A stretch of 6,660 nucleotides of DNA, from NCBI GenBank assembly GCA_013140395.1, contig JABFSY010000126.1, forward strand, positions 1-6,660. The letters are read 5' to 3'. The notes under the pieces are model-generated. The model searched no databases, was not told the DNA's origin, and saw only the letters and a list, made by a program, of their open reading frames with translations. This document shows positions 1 to 6,500 of this stretch, one piece after another. Position numbers and translations under genes: made by a program. Origin of the DNA: Cyclobacteriaceae bacterium. Lineage in GTDB: Bacteria; Bacteroidota; Bacteroidia; Cytophagales; Cyclobacteriaceae. Every line of letters starts with the position of its first letter. Position 1 is the first letter of the stretch.

Positions 1-203
1 TAGACATGCAAGGGATCTCCGCATACGGAGGTAGTGCTTGTTCAAGCGGTGCTTCTACCGGCTCACATGTACTGGGCGCGTTATATCCGGAATCTAAAAA
101 GGGCGCCATACGCTTCTCTTTTAGTAAATACAATACCTTCGAAGAGATTGATTTCGTGGTCAATAAATTAACTGAAATCTGCCGAGCTACTGTAAATAGC
201 TAA
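1..203 (+). CDS. Cysteine desulfurase (NifS/IscS-like), C-terminal end, 5' truncated by window edge
   Basis: The reading frame is open from the left edge (codons in phase with base 3) to a TAA at 201-203 and gives the last 67 or so residues. Seen: the loop GGSACSSG, in which the Cys matches the catalytic cysteine of class V PLP-dependent cysteine desulfurases (GSACTS in IscS), then SHVLGAL, then AIRFSFSKYNT-EEID, matching the family's IRFSLG-TTEEEID segment near the C-terminus. Known of the family: the enzyme takes sulfur from L-cysteine, giving alanine and a cysteine persulfide that feeds Fe-S cluster, thiolated tRNA or cofactor synthesis in the cytoplasm. The IRFS ending favours the NifS/IscS group over SufS. 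The PLP-binding lysine lies upstream, outside the window. The ATG at 6 is internal, not the start. The gene converges on the CoA-transferase gene 38 bp away. Family assignment is firm; the sulfur acceptor cannot be told from this fragment. Confidence 0.93.
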   Translation, partial: DMQGISAYGGSACSSGASTGSHVLGALYPESKKGAIRFSFSKYNTFEEIDFVVNKLTEICRATVNS

Positions 204-210
204 CCGGCAG
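179..210. terminator. Hairpin at the convergent gene junction, possible shared terminator
   Basis: CTGCCG (179-184) pairs with CGGCAG (205-210). Inside it AGCTA (185-189) pairs with TAGCT (197-201), leaving a 3-nt bulge (202-204) and a 7-nt loop. The stem contains the desulfurase stop codon and lies between two convergent genes, where a bidirectional terminator is expected. Neither side has a clean U-tract: the + strand continues AAAACCGAAT and the - strand continues ATTTCAGTTAATTT, which is only moderately T-rich. The structure is visible; the termination role is inferred. Confidence 0.4.
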
Positions 211-241
211 AAAACCGAATCATTCACATGCTAGGTGACCA

Positions 242-1534
242 TTAGTGTACCGGATGCATCCTGGTACCAAATCGTTTGATGATTATCTTCTCTAAACTTT
301 CTCTATGATCCGGATGAGAAACCTTTAAAATCTCATACGCTCGCTGACGCAAATTTTTTCCATACAGATAAGCCGTCCCAAATTCCGTAACCAAGTAATG
401 CATATGAGCCCGGGTCGTAACAACACCAGCTCCTGATTTTATTTCCGGCACAATCTTCGATACGCCCTTCTTCGTAGCAGAAACCAGTGCAATAATCGGT
501 TTCCCACCATCAGATAAAGCGGCTCCTCGAATAAAATCCATTTGTCCACCAACGCCAGAATATTGATACGTTCCGATAGAATCTGCGCATACCTGGCCTG
601 TAATATCCACTTCAATCGCGCTGTTAATGGCAACCACTTTCGGGTTTGCACGAATGACTCGCGTATCATTTACATAGCTAGCTTCCAAAAAGGCAAACTG
701 CGGATTATCGTCTAAAAAGGCATACAATTCTTTGGACCCAATAGTAAAACCGGAAACCACTTTGCCCGGATGTTTCTTTTTGTACGCATTTGTAACCACC
801 CCTTGTTTGACCAGATCCATAACGCCATCTGAAAACATTTCAGTGTGGATGCCAAGATCTTTGCAATGACCCATGGCTTTTAAGGCAGCATCCGGAATGG
901 ATCCAATCCCTAATTGAAGAGTAGAACGATCTTCCACCAATGAGGCAATGTTTTTTCCAATGGTCAAATCTTCTGCTGTAAGTTGACTTGAATAGGAGAC
1001 TTCAGGAAGCGCATCGATGCATTCCACCATCGCATCAAATCGGCTCACATGAATAAAACCATCTCCGTGTGTACGAGGCATGTTGGGGTTGACCTGAGCG
1101 ATCAGTTTTTTGGCATATTTGGCAGCTGACTTAACGACATCTACAGAAACACCCATCGAACAAAAACCATGTTTATCAGGTGTTGACACGTGGATCAGTG
1201 CCACATCAAGTGGCAATAGCTTCTTTTCAAACAATCTGGAAATCTCACTCAAGAAGATCGGTATATAGTCACCCCGCCCCTCATGTACTGCTTCACGAAT
1301 GGTGGCAGAAACAAAAAGGGAATTAAAAAAAAAGCTATCGCTATAAATTGGCTTGGCAATTTCTTGATTACCTAACATGCTGATGGCAATTAACTCGACC
1401 TCCCTCAACTCAGGCGATCGTTTTGCCAACGCATTTAACAACAAGGTTGGCGTAGCAGCACTGCCGTGGACAAATACTCGGTCACCAGATTGTACTAATT
1501 TTACAGCTTCTTCAGCCGAAACAAACTGACTCAT
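242..1534 (-). CDS. Acetyl-CoA hydrolase / 4-hydroxybutyrate CoA-transferase family protein
   Basis: A 430-residue cytoplasmic enzyme, the usual length for the family. Using ATG at 1534: the N-terminal domain opens with VSAEEAVKLVQSGDRV (about residues 5-20) and HGSAATP; then PLDVALIHVSTPDKHGF and NPNMPRTHGDG; the glycine loop LGIGSIPDA (about 208-216); GIHTEMFSDG (about 228-237), whose Glu-232 corresponds by my reading to the catalytic glutamate that forms the glutamyl-CoA intermediate in 4-hydroxybutyrate CoA-transferase; QYSGVGGQMDFIRGA (about 324-338); VTEFGTAYL and SHPDHRESL near the C-terminus. Known of the family: transfer of CoA between acyl-CoA and acetate or another carboxylate, or acyl-CoA hydrolysis. 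The acyl substrate cannot be read from sequence. Start choice: an in-frame TTG at 1573 would add 13 residues, but ATG 1534 puts the start directly before the conserved VSAEEAV. No clear Shine-Dalgarno. Transcribed alone, divergent from the DUF2520 gene. Confidence 0.93.
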   Translation of the reverse strand: MSQFVSAEEAVKLVQSGDRVFVHGSAATPTLLLNALAKRSPELREVELIAISMLGNQEIAKPIYSDSFFFNSLFVSATIREAVHEGRGDYIPIFLSEISRLFEKKLLPLDVALIHVSTPDKHGFCSMGVSVDVVKSAAKYAKKLIAQVNPNMPRTHGDGFIHVSRFDAMVECIDALPEVSYSSQLTAEDLTIGKNIASLVEDRSTLQLGIGSIPDAALKAMGHCKDLGIHTEMFSDGVMDLVKQGVVTNAYKKKHPGKVVSGFTIGSKELYAFLDDNPQFAFLEASYVNDTRVIRANPKVVAINSAIEVDITGQVCADSIGTYQYSGVGGQMDFIRGAALSDGGKPIIALVSATKKGVSKIVPEIKSGAGVVTTRAHMHYLVTEFGTAYLYGKNLRQRAYEILKVSHPDHRESLEKIIIKRFGTRMHPVH

Positions 1535-1617
1535 TTTTCTATAATTTTGATCCGAAAGATAGAGTTGAATCAACTATGCCACGCTGACTTTCGTCATATT
1601 TACCTGGTATTATCAAA
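1535..1617. promoter_or_regulatory. Divergent intergenic spacer with a 13-bp palindrome
   Basis: This 83-bp spacer must serve both the leftward CoA-transferase gene and the rightward DUF2520 gene, unless one of them is read from elsewhere. It contains the perfect inverted repeat AGTTGA-A-TCAACT at 1563-1575, 28 bp upstream of the CoA-transferase ATG, a plausible operator by size and symmetry. On the minus strand TATCTTTC (1554-1561) matches the Bacteroidota -7 consensus TAnnTTTG at five of six fixed positions, but no TTTG sits at the usual distance upstream. No convincing promoter is visible on the plus strand. The palindrome is seen; the regulatory role is inferred. Confidence 0.3.
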
Positions 1618-2403
1618 ATGAGAAAAGAATTAACGGTTTCATTTATCGGTTCTGGCAATCTGGCCTGGCATTTGGCACCTGCCTTAGATAACGTGGGGTT
1701 TGTTGTAAAAGAGATCTATAGTCGTAATCCACAGCATGCTGAGCAACTTACCTCGCGACTATACCAAGCGGAAGTAAAAGCCTCACTCGATTTTTCAACC
1801 AGTAGCTCCTCCATTTTTATTATTGCAGCGAGTGACGATGCCATTAAAAGTATTGCTCAGGAAATCATTTTACCGGAAGAGGCCATTTTAGTCCATACCT
1901 CTGGTAGCCAACCCGTAAGCGAACTCGAATTTTCTGCCACTCCTAACGTTGGGGTTTTCTATCCACTTCAATCATTTAGCAAGCAGAAGAAAGTTGACTT
2001 TAAAAGCATCCCTATTTTTATCGAAAGCCAAAATCAAGAGACAGATGAGTTCTTGCAATTGATGGCAAAAGCGATTAGTAATCAGGTAGTAAAAATCGGA
2101 TCTGGCGATCGAATGGCGCTACATGTGGCAGCCGTATTCGCCTCGAATTTTACTAACCACATGCTGTCCATTTCGAAAAGCATTCTTCAGCAGAATAGTT
2201 TAGATTTTGAATGGCTAAAACCACTCGTTACAGAAACCATTCAAAAGAGCTTAGCCATTGGACCCAATAATGCCCAAACGGGTCCCGCCAGCAGGGGTGA
2301 TTTGGAGATTTTAGATAAACACCTTGAATTACTAAAGGACGATGAAGCCGTAGCTGAGATATACAAACTCATTAGCCAACACATAGTGGACAACTACCAA
2401 TGA
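1618..2403 (+). CDS. Rossmann-like and DUF2520 domain protein (putative NAD(P)-binding oxidoreductase)
   Basis: A 261-residue soluble protein, normal length for the family. The N-terminal Rossmann domain (about 1-125) starts with the beta strand TVSFIGSGNLAWHL, the dinucleotide-binding GxGNxA turn at residues 11-16, followed by a beta-alpha-beta fold with IYSRN at the end of strand 2, IIAASDDAI (68-76), LVHTSGS (91-97) and GVFYPLQSFS (112-121). The C-terminal helical DUF2520 domain carries HVAAVFASNFTNHM (169-182) and TGPASRGD (221-228), the two signatures of the family. The fold is related to pyrroline-5-carboxylate reductase and 6-phosphogluconate dehydrogenase C-domains. Such proteins are often labelled F420-dependent on the strength of the Rossmann domain alone; the real substrate is not known. 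The ATG at 1618 precedes the first beta strand by five residues. Same strand as the downstream plug-like gene but separated from it by a hairpin. Confidence 0.9.
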   Translation: MRKELTVSFIGSGNLAWHLAPALDNVGFVVKEIYSRNPQHAEQLTSRLYQAEVKASLDFSTSSSSIFIIAASDDAIKSIAQEIILPEEAILVHTSGSQPVSELEFSATPNVGVFYPLQSFSKQKKVDFKSIPIFIESQNQETDEFLQLMAKAISNQVVKIGSGDRMALHVAAVFASNFTNHMLSISKSILQQNSLDFEWLKPLVTETIQKSLAIGPNNAQTGPASRGDLEILDKHLELLKDDEAVAEIYKLISQHIVDNYQ

Positions 2404-2406
2404 TAC

Positions 2407-2432
2407 TCAAATAAAGCAGTATCTTTATTTGA
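2407..2432 (+). terminator. Perfect 10-bp AT-rich stem-loop after the DUF2520 gene
   Basis: TCAAATAAAG (2407-2416) pairs exactly with CTTTATTTGA (2423-2432) around the 6-nt loop CAGTAT. It begins 4 bp after the DUF2520 stop and ends 15 bp before the next ATG. The stem has only two G-C pairs and is followed by TAATTTAACA rather than a U-run, so it is a weak intrinsic terminator at best. It may instead be a transcript-end stabiliser or a leader structure near the start of the next gene. Confidence 0.4.
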
Positions 2433-2447
2433 TAATTTAACATAGCG

Positions 2448-2990
2448 ATGAATAAAATTTTTTTTCTGATCATTTGCTCAATATTTGCCTTTGCCAACTC
2501 GTTTGCGCAAAACGTTACGATTATTAAACCTGATGAGATTAAAAAAGAATGGAGATTTGTAAAGTCAAATCAAATCTACATTCTTAATGGAATAGAACTA
2601 GTGGATAGTTTAGCTCTGGCCAAGGTGGACGCCAATGAGCTTGAAAGACTGGAAATATTAAATGGATTGGAAGGTGAACGCCTTTATGGTAAAAAAGGAG
2701 CGAATGGTGTAGTCTTAGCAACAACGAAAGTAAACAAGGCTATGACCATCAATTCACCGTCAATTGCATTAACCAAATCGGGCCCTTTATTTATTTTAGA
2801 CAACATAGAACTACCTGGCAGTGATTTAGGCAAGGTAAAACCGGAGGATATCGAATCAATCGAAGTTCTTAAGGAAAAGAAGGCTTTAGAGCCTTATGGA
2901 GAAAAAGGAAAGAACGGAGTGGTGATTATCACCACAAAAAGTTTCGCAAAAAATAAGGGCCTCCAAAAATTGCGCTCTCAAAAGGAATAG
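2448..2990 (+). CDS. Small secreted protein with two TonB-receptor plug-like modules, no barrel
   Basis: 180 residues. Residues 1-21 are a signal peptide: NK, then a hydrophobic core (IFFLIICSIFAFA), then SFAQ-N, so export to the periplasm or beyond is expected. The mature part holds two similar modules about 70 residues apart. Module 1: YILNGIEL (44-51), LERLEIL (65-71), LYGKKGANGVVLATTK (79-94). Module 2: FILDNIEL (115-122), IESIEVLKEKKALEPYG (135-151), KGKNGVVIITTK (153-164). These match the end of the plug domain of SusC/RagA-type TonB-dependent receptors (IESIEVLKD...YGxxGANGVVxITTK). Known: in receptors this segment belongs to the plug inside the barrel. Here there is no barrel, no TonB box that I can recognise, and the ORF ends 16 residues after module 2, with a basic tail. 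Role unknown; a periplasmic binding or decoy domain, or a relative of plug motifs fused to other envelope proteins, are possibilities. It lies 44 bp after the DUF2520 gene. Confidence 0.8.
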   Translation: MNKIFFLIICSIFAFANSFAQNVTIIKPDEIKKEWRFVKSNQIYILNGIELVDSLALAKVDANELERLEILNGLEGERLYGKKGANGVVLATTKVNKAMTINSPSIALTKSGPLFILDNIELPGSDLGKVKPEDIESIEVLKEKKALEPYGEKGKNGVVIITTKSFAKNKGLQKLRSQKE

Positions 2991-3190
2991 CCGCTTTTTA
3001 GCTAACCTGTTCAAAAAGCCACATTAATTTCAAGTCCGGCTGAACCTTAGGCGCCTCTTACGGTTACTGAAAAGCTACTGCGCGAATACAGATGCTGCTG
3101 GGCGTCTATTACGGCTAGATCATCGGTGTTTTTGAAGATTTTAAGTATTAATTTGTACATTGCTGGTATCAAGTTTAAAATCAGGTAATT
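2991..3190. other. 200-bp intergenic spacer, no gene recognised
   Basis: No open frame with coding character was found on either strand. It holds an imperfect 17-bp direct repeat (3050-3066 and 3101-3117), listed separately. A possible weak promoter for the small membrane genes is TTTG at 3131-3134 with TACATTGC at 3156-3163, but the match to the TTTG...TAnnTTTG consensus is poor and the spacing (21 bp) is a little long. No tRNA or known riboswitch is recognisable. Confidence 0.5.
3050..3117 (+). repeat. Imperfect 17-bp direct repeat, copies 51 bp apart
   Basis: Copies at 3050-3066 and 3101-3117 share GGCG-n-CT-n-TTACGG-n-TA, 14 of 17 positions identical. The 51-bp offset is a multiple of three, and in that frame both copies read Leu-Gly-x-Tyr-(Gly/Tyr)-like peptides (LGASYGY, LGVYYG), each closed by a stop. 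It may be the trace of a decayed short gene, or chance. Confidence 0.35.
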
Positions 3191-3322
3191 ATGAGAATGC
3201 TACCAGTTAAATTTTACTATCAGAGGGCACGTGTTCTTGGATACCTGCTTAGCGCGTGCCTACTTGTGTATTTAATATCTCTGTTATTCCCCGACAGTAT
3301 TTTTTCAAGTTTATTACAATGA
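3191..3322 (+). CDS. Small single-pass membrane protein A (43 aa), first of a tandem pair
   Basis: ATG at 3191 to TGA at 3320-3322. The product has a basic N-terminus (MRMLPVKFYYQRARV) followed by a hydrophobic helix LGYLLSACLLVYLISLLF (about residues 16-33) and a short tail (PDSIFSSLLQ). The positive-inside rule predicts an inner-membrane helix with N-terminus in the cytoplasm. The case for a real gene is its likeness to the next ORF: both contain YY(Q/N)R(A/G)RV(L/F)GYLL ahead of a hydrophobic stretch, and the coding DNA for RV-GYLL is identical at 19 of 20 positions (3230-3249 against 3349-3368). Its stop overlaps the next start as ATGA, so the pair is probably translationally coupled. A second in-frame ATG lies at 3197. 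No known family was recognised. Confidence 0.6.
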   Translation: MRMLPVKFYYQRARVLGYLLSACLLVYLISLLFPDSIFSSLLQ

Positions 3323-3423
3323 ATGTAAGAGGATACTATAACCGCGGCCGTGTTTTTGGATACCTGCTCATAGCGGCAGCGGTGGGTTTCGCCCTTTACT
3401 ATTTGTATACCGCTATAAACTAG
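3319..3423 (+). CDS. Small single-pass membrane protein B (34 aa), second of a tandem pair
   Basis: ATG at 3319 overlaps the TGA of the preceding gene by four bases (ATGA); stop TAG at 3421-3423. The product starts MNVRGYYNRGRV, with three arginines, followed by an uninterrupted hydrophobic helix FGYLLIAAAVGFALYYLYTAI (two-part reading: about residues 13-33) and a final Asn. Topology N-in, C-out is predicted. It is a paralogue of protein A, sharing YY-R-RV-GYLL, but sits in a different frame, so the pair arose by duplication followed by fusion into an overlapping arrangement, not by a simple read-through. Function unknown; it resembles in size small membrane regulators, membrane-complex subunits and membrane-active toxins, with nothing here to decide among them. 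Confidence 0.6.
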   Translation: MNVRGYYNRGRVFGYLLIAAAVGFALYYLYTAIN

Positions 3424-3571
3424 GCTTATTGAGTCAAGATTACACCCTGTCATTGTCTGTTTTCCCCCGGAAAGTGAAGAGTAGATTAAAACCAGCCCAC
3501 GTAAGGTTGCGGATCATTTATTTCAATTACAGCTAACGATTTTTCTACTTTTACAGACTCAATACATTGCT
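3424..3571 (+). promoter_or_regulatory. Leader and possible promoter of the TPR gene
   Basis: This 148-bp spacer has no coding frame. TACTTTTA at 3546-3553 fits the Bacteroidota -7 box TAnnTTTG at five of six positions and lies 18 bp before the ATG at 3572, which would give a very short leader. Upstream, TTTC at 3521-3524 is a poor match to the -33 TTTG. No Shine-Dalgarno is present before the ATG (CATTGCT). The promoter is tentative. Confidence 0.25.
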
Positions 3572-6500
3572 ATGCGTCTCCTCATCGTATTCTTATCACT
3601 GTTGCCCTGTATATCAATTGCACAGAACCAGGATTCTTTGCAGCAAGTGTTTTACAAAACGGCCTTAGAGAACTTAAAAAAAGGAAATTACCAGGAGGCC
3701 TCGGTTCAATTTTCACAATTAATTGCTACCGGTTTTAGCAACAAGGAGGTCTTTGCTAAACGAGGAATTGCGCACTTTCAATTGGGCGAATTCGAAACCG
3801 CGAAGGCAGATTTTGACGAAGCCGTAAAACTGCGGGTCAACACCGGAGAAGTTTTTCAGTTTCGCGGAAATACAAGATACAAACTGGAAGATTTCCAAGG
3901 GTGCATTTCAGATTTAGAAAAAGCCATTCAACTAGGCGTTAACCAGTTTGAGACGTTTGCCAACCTTGGCAACGCCAAGTTTCGCGTTGAAAACTATAAA
4001 GAAGCGATTACCAACTATGACAAAGCATTTGCTACCGGCAAAAAAGACTATGTGCTTTTTAACAATAGAGGAAAAGCAAAAGTCACATTAAAGGATTTCA
4101 CGGGTGCGTTGGGTGATTTTGATGAGGCGCTGAAGTTAAAACCAGACTATGACAAAGCATTGGAAAACCGAGCCCATACAAGATTCGAACTAAAGGACTG
4201 GAAAGGAGCTATCTCTGATTTTGAGAGAATCATTGCTGCGGGCCGTAGCGATGAAAGTATCTTTCAGCAAATTGGAACCGCCAAATTCAACATTGGCGAT
4301 TTCAAAGGGTGTGCTGAAGCGCTCAACAAAGTGGTATCAAAGGGAGTCAAGGACAAAGAGGTGTTTCTCGAGTTAGGCATTAGTTTAGGAAAACTGAAAG
4401 ACTATCAAGGAAGTGCCAATGCGTTGGCTGCAGCCGTTTCATTGGGGGTAAGTGACAAAGAAGTATTCGAACAACTGGGCACGGCACAATACTTCACAAA
4501 AGATGACAAGGGCGCTATCGAATCCTTAGGTCGCGCCATTGGGTTGGGCGTAGCCACCAAAGAAGCATATCTCTACAAAGGCAATTCAGAATTTAACCTG
4601 AAGGCAGTTGACAATGCAATAATTGACCTGGAAAAAGCAATAGCATTGGGCGCCTCAGACTACGATGCCTTTAGAAATGTAGCGGATGCTAAATTCCTGA
4701 AAAATGATTTTGCAAACGCTATTAAGTTCTATGACAAGGCGGCAACATTTACAAATGCAGATGCTGTTGTTTTTAATAACCGTGGGAAAGCAAAATTTAG
4801 CCTGGGTGACGTGAAGGGCTCGCTGGCGGATTTCGACAAAGCCATCACGCTCAAAGCCGATTATACAAAGGCGCTATTAAATCGCGGAACGGTTAGATTC
4901 AGTTTAGCAAATTATCAAGGTGCCGCTGAAGACCTTGAAAAGGTGAGTGGGAGTGGAGATACATCTGCTGAACTTCAAAAAATGCTGGGCATTTCAAAAT
5001 ATATACTGAACGACAAGGCAGGCGCAAAGACGTTACTGGAAAGTGCCGTAAAATCAGGATTGAAAGATGGAAAAGTTAGCCTTTATCTAGGTTACCTTCA
5101 ATACGATGCGAAAGAATGGAAGGCGGCTATTGACGCGCTAACAACTGCTGAGGCCAGTGGCGAAAAAGAAACAAGTCTATATGAAAAAAGAGGCAAAGCA
5201 AATTTCCAGACGCAAGACTTTACAAGTTCGATAACTGACTTAGAAAAAGTAGCGCAAAAGGGTGCGCCCGATGTTGCAACACTGGAATTTTTAGGTCTTG
5301 CTTACATGCAGCAACAAAAAAATACGGAAGGATTACTCAATCTTGAAAAAGCTACGATCGCGGGAAGCAAAAATAAAGACGTGTACTTTCAAGTTGGCAA
5401 TGGGCGTTTCAAAGAGAAAAACTACAGAGGCGCCATAGACGCTTATGACAAGGCTATTTCTTTTGGGGCTTCTGATGAACTGGTATTCAATAATCGTGGC
5501 AAGGCGAAGTTAAATTTGAATCTAGTTAACGAGTCGCTAGCGGATTTTAATAAATCCCTTGAAATCAAAGCAAACTATCCCCAGGCACTTAAAAACAGAG
5601 CGGCTGTAAACTTTCAATTAAAAGATTGGAACAAGGTAATCGCAGATCTTACAATTGTTGCAGCCGCAGGTTCTGCGAATGTCGATGACTTCGCCCTTTT
5701 AGGGCTGGCTCGCTTTGAGCAAAAAGACTACAAAACTGCGATCGATGATTTATCCAAGTCCGTAGAAGGTCGCGAAAAAGATCAATCTACTAATCCGATT
5801 GTCAAACAAGCTTTCGCTGCCCGTGGAGTCTGTTTTTTTGAAACCCAGGACTTCGTCAAAGCTGTTGCCGATTTTACTAAGGCGATAGAACTTGGCGACA
5901 CTTCTGCCGACATATTCTTTAGGCGTGGTGCTTGTCGTTTCAATGCCAAAGAATACTCGGCCGCGCTGCCAGATCTGGAAAAAGCAATTGCCGGAGGCTA
6001 TGTAGAGGGATCCGTTTTTGATATGCGAGGCGTTTGTAAACTCAGTAGCAAAGATATAAGTGGTTCTTTACCTGATTTTAATGCAGCCCTGGAAAAAAAT
6101 CCAAAATTGATGACAGCCTACTACCACCGGGCTGATGCCAAATTTCTGACCAATGATTTTGCGGGTGCCATCGAAGATTACTCAAAAGCTATTAGTAACG
6201 GAATCATTGATGAAGTAATTTACAATAATCGTGGCAAGGCCTATTTCAATATTGAAAAGATTGATGAAGCAATAGCCGACTTTAGCACAGCTATTGGCAA
6301 AAAAGGTGATTATGGCAAAGCACACGAAAACCGAGCTGCTGCCTATTTGAAAATCAAAAAATTTGATGAGGCTATCAAAGATCTTCGCTTACTCGAGAAG
6401 CTAACTGAAAAACCAGACGGGAACTTCTACCAAAAGCTAGGAGAAGCATACTTCGAAATGAAGAATTACGTCTTGGCTCAAGAATACCTAGAAAAAGCAA

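Noticed and set aside
439..669. Second open frame of 76 codons on the minus strand
   Set aside because: It lies entirely inside the CoA-transferase gene on the same strand in another frame, and its composition (Arg- and Leu-rich, no motif) is that of a shadow frame.
2993..3019. GCTTTTT / AAAAAGC inverted repeat just after the plug-like gene as a terminator
   Set aside because: Only 7 bp, mostly A-T, with a 13-nt loop and no following T-run; too weak to call.
3105..3165. Possible decayed third copy of the small membrane gene (VYYG-stop-IIGVF, and GTGTTTTTG shared with copy B)
   Set aside because: The matching stretch is short, needs an inserted codon and crosses a stop, and the hydrophobic segment is absent; chance likeness cannot be excluded.
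3220..3453. 77-codon open frame on the minus strand
   Set aside because: It is antisense to the two small membrane genes. Those show paralogous proteins with conserved motifs and hydrophobic helices on the plus strand, while the minus-strand product has no signature or membrane segment.
3572..3622. Lipoprotein signal in the TPR protein (Cys-13)
   Set aside because: The residues before the Cys are LLP, not a lipobox, and the SIA-Q junction after it is a good ordinary signal-peptidase site.
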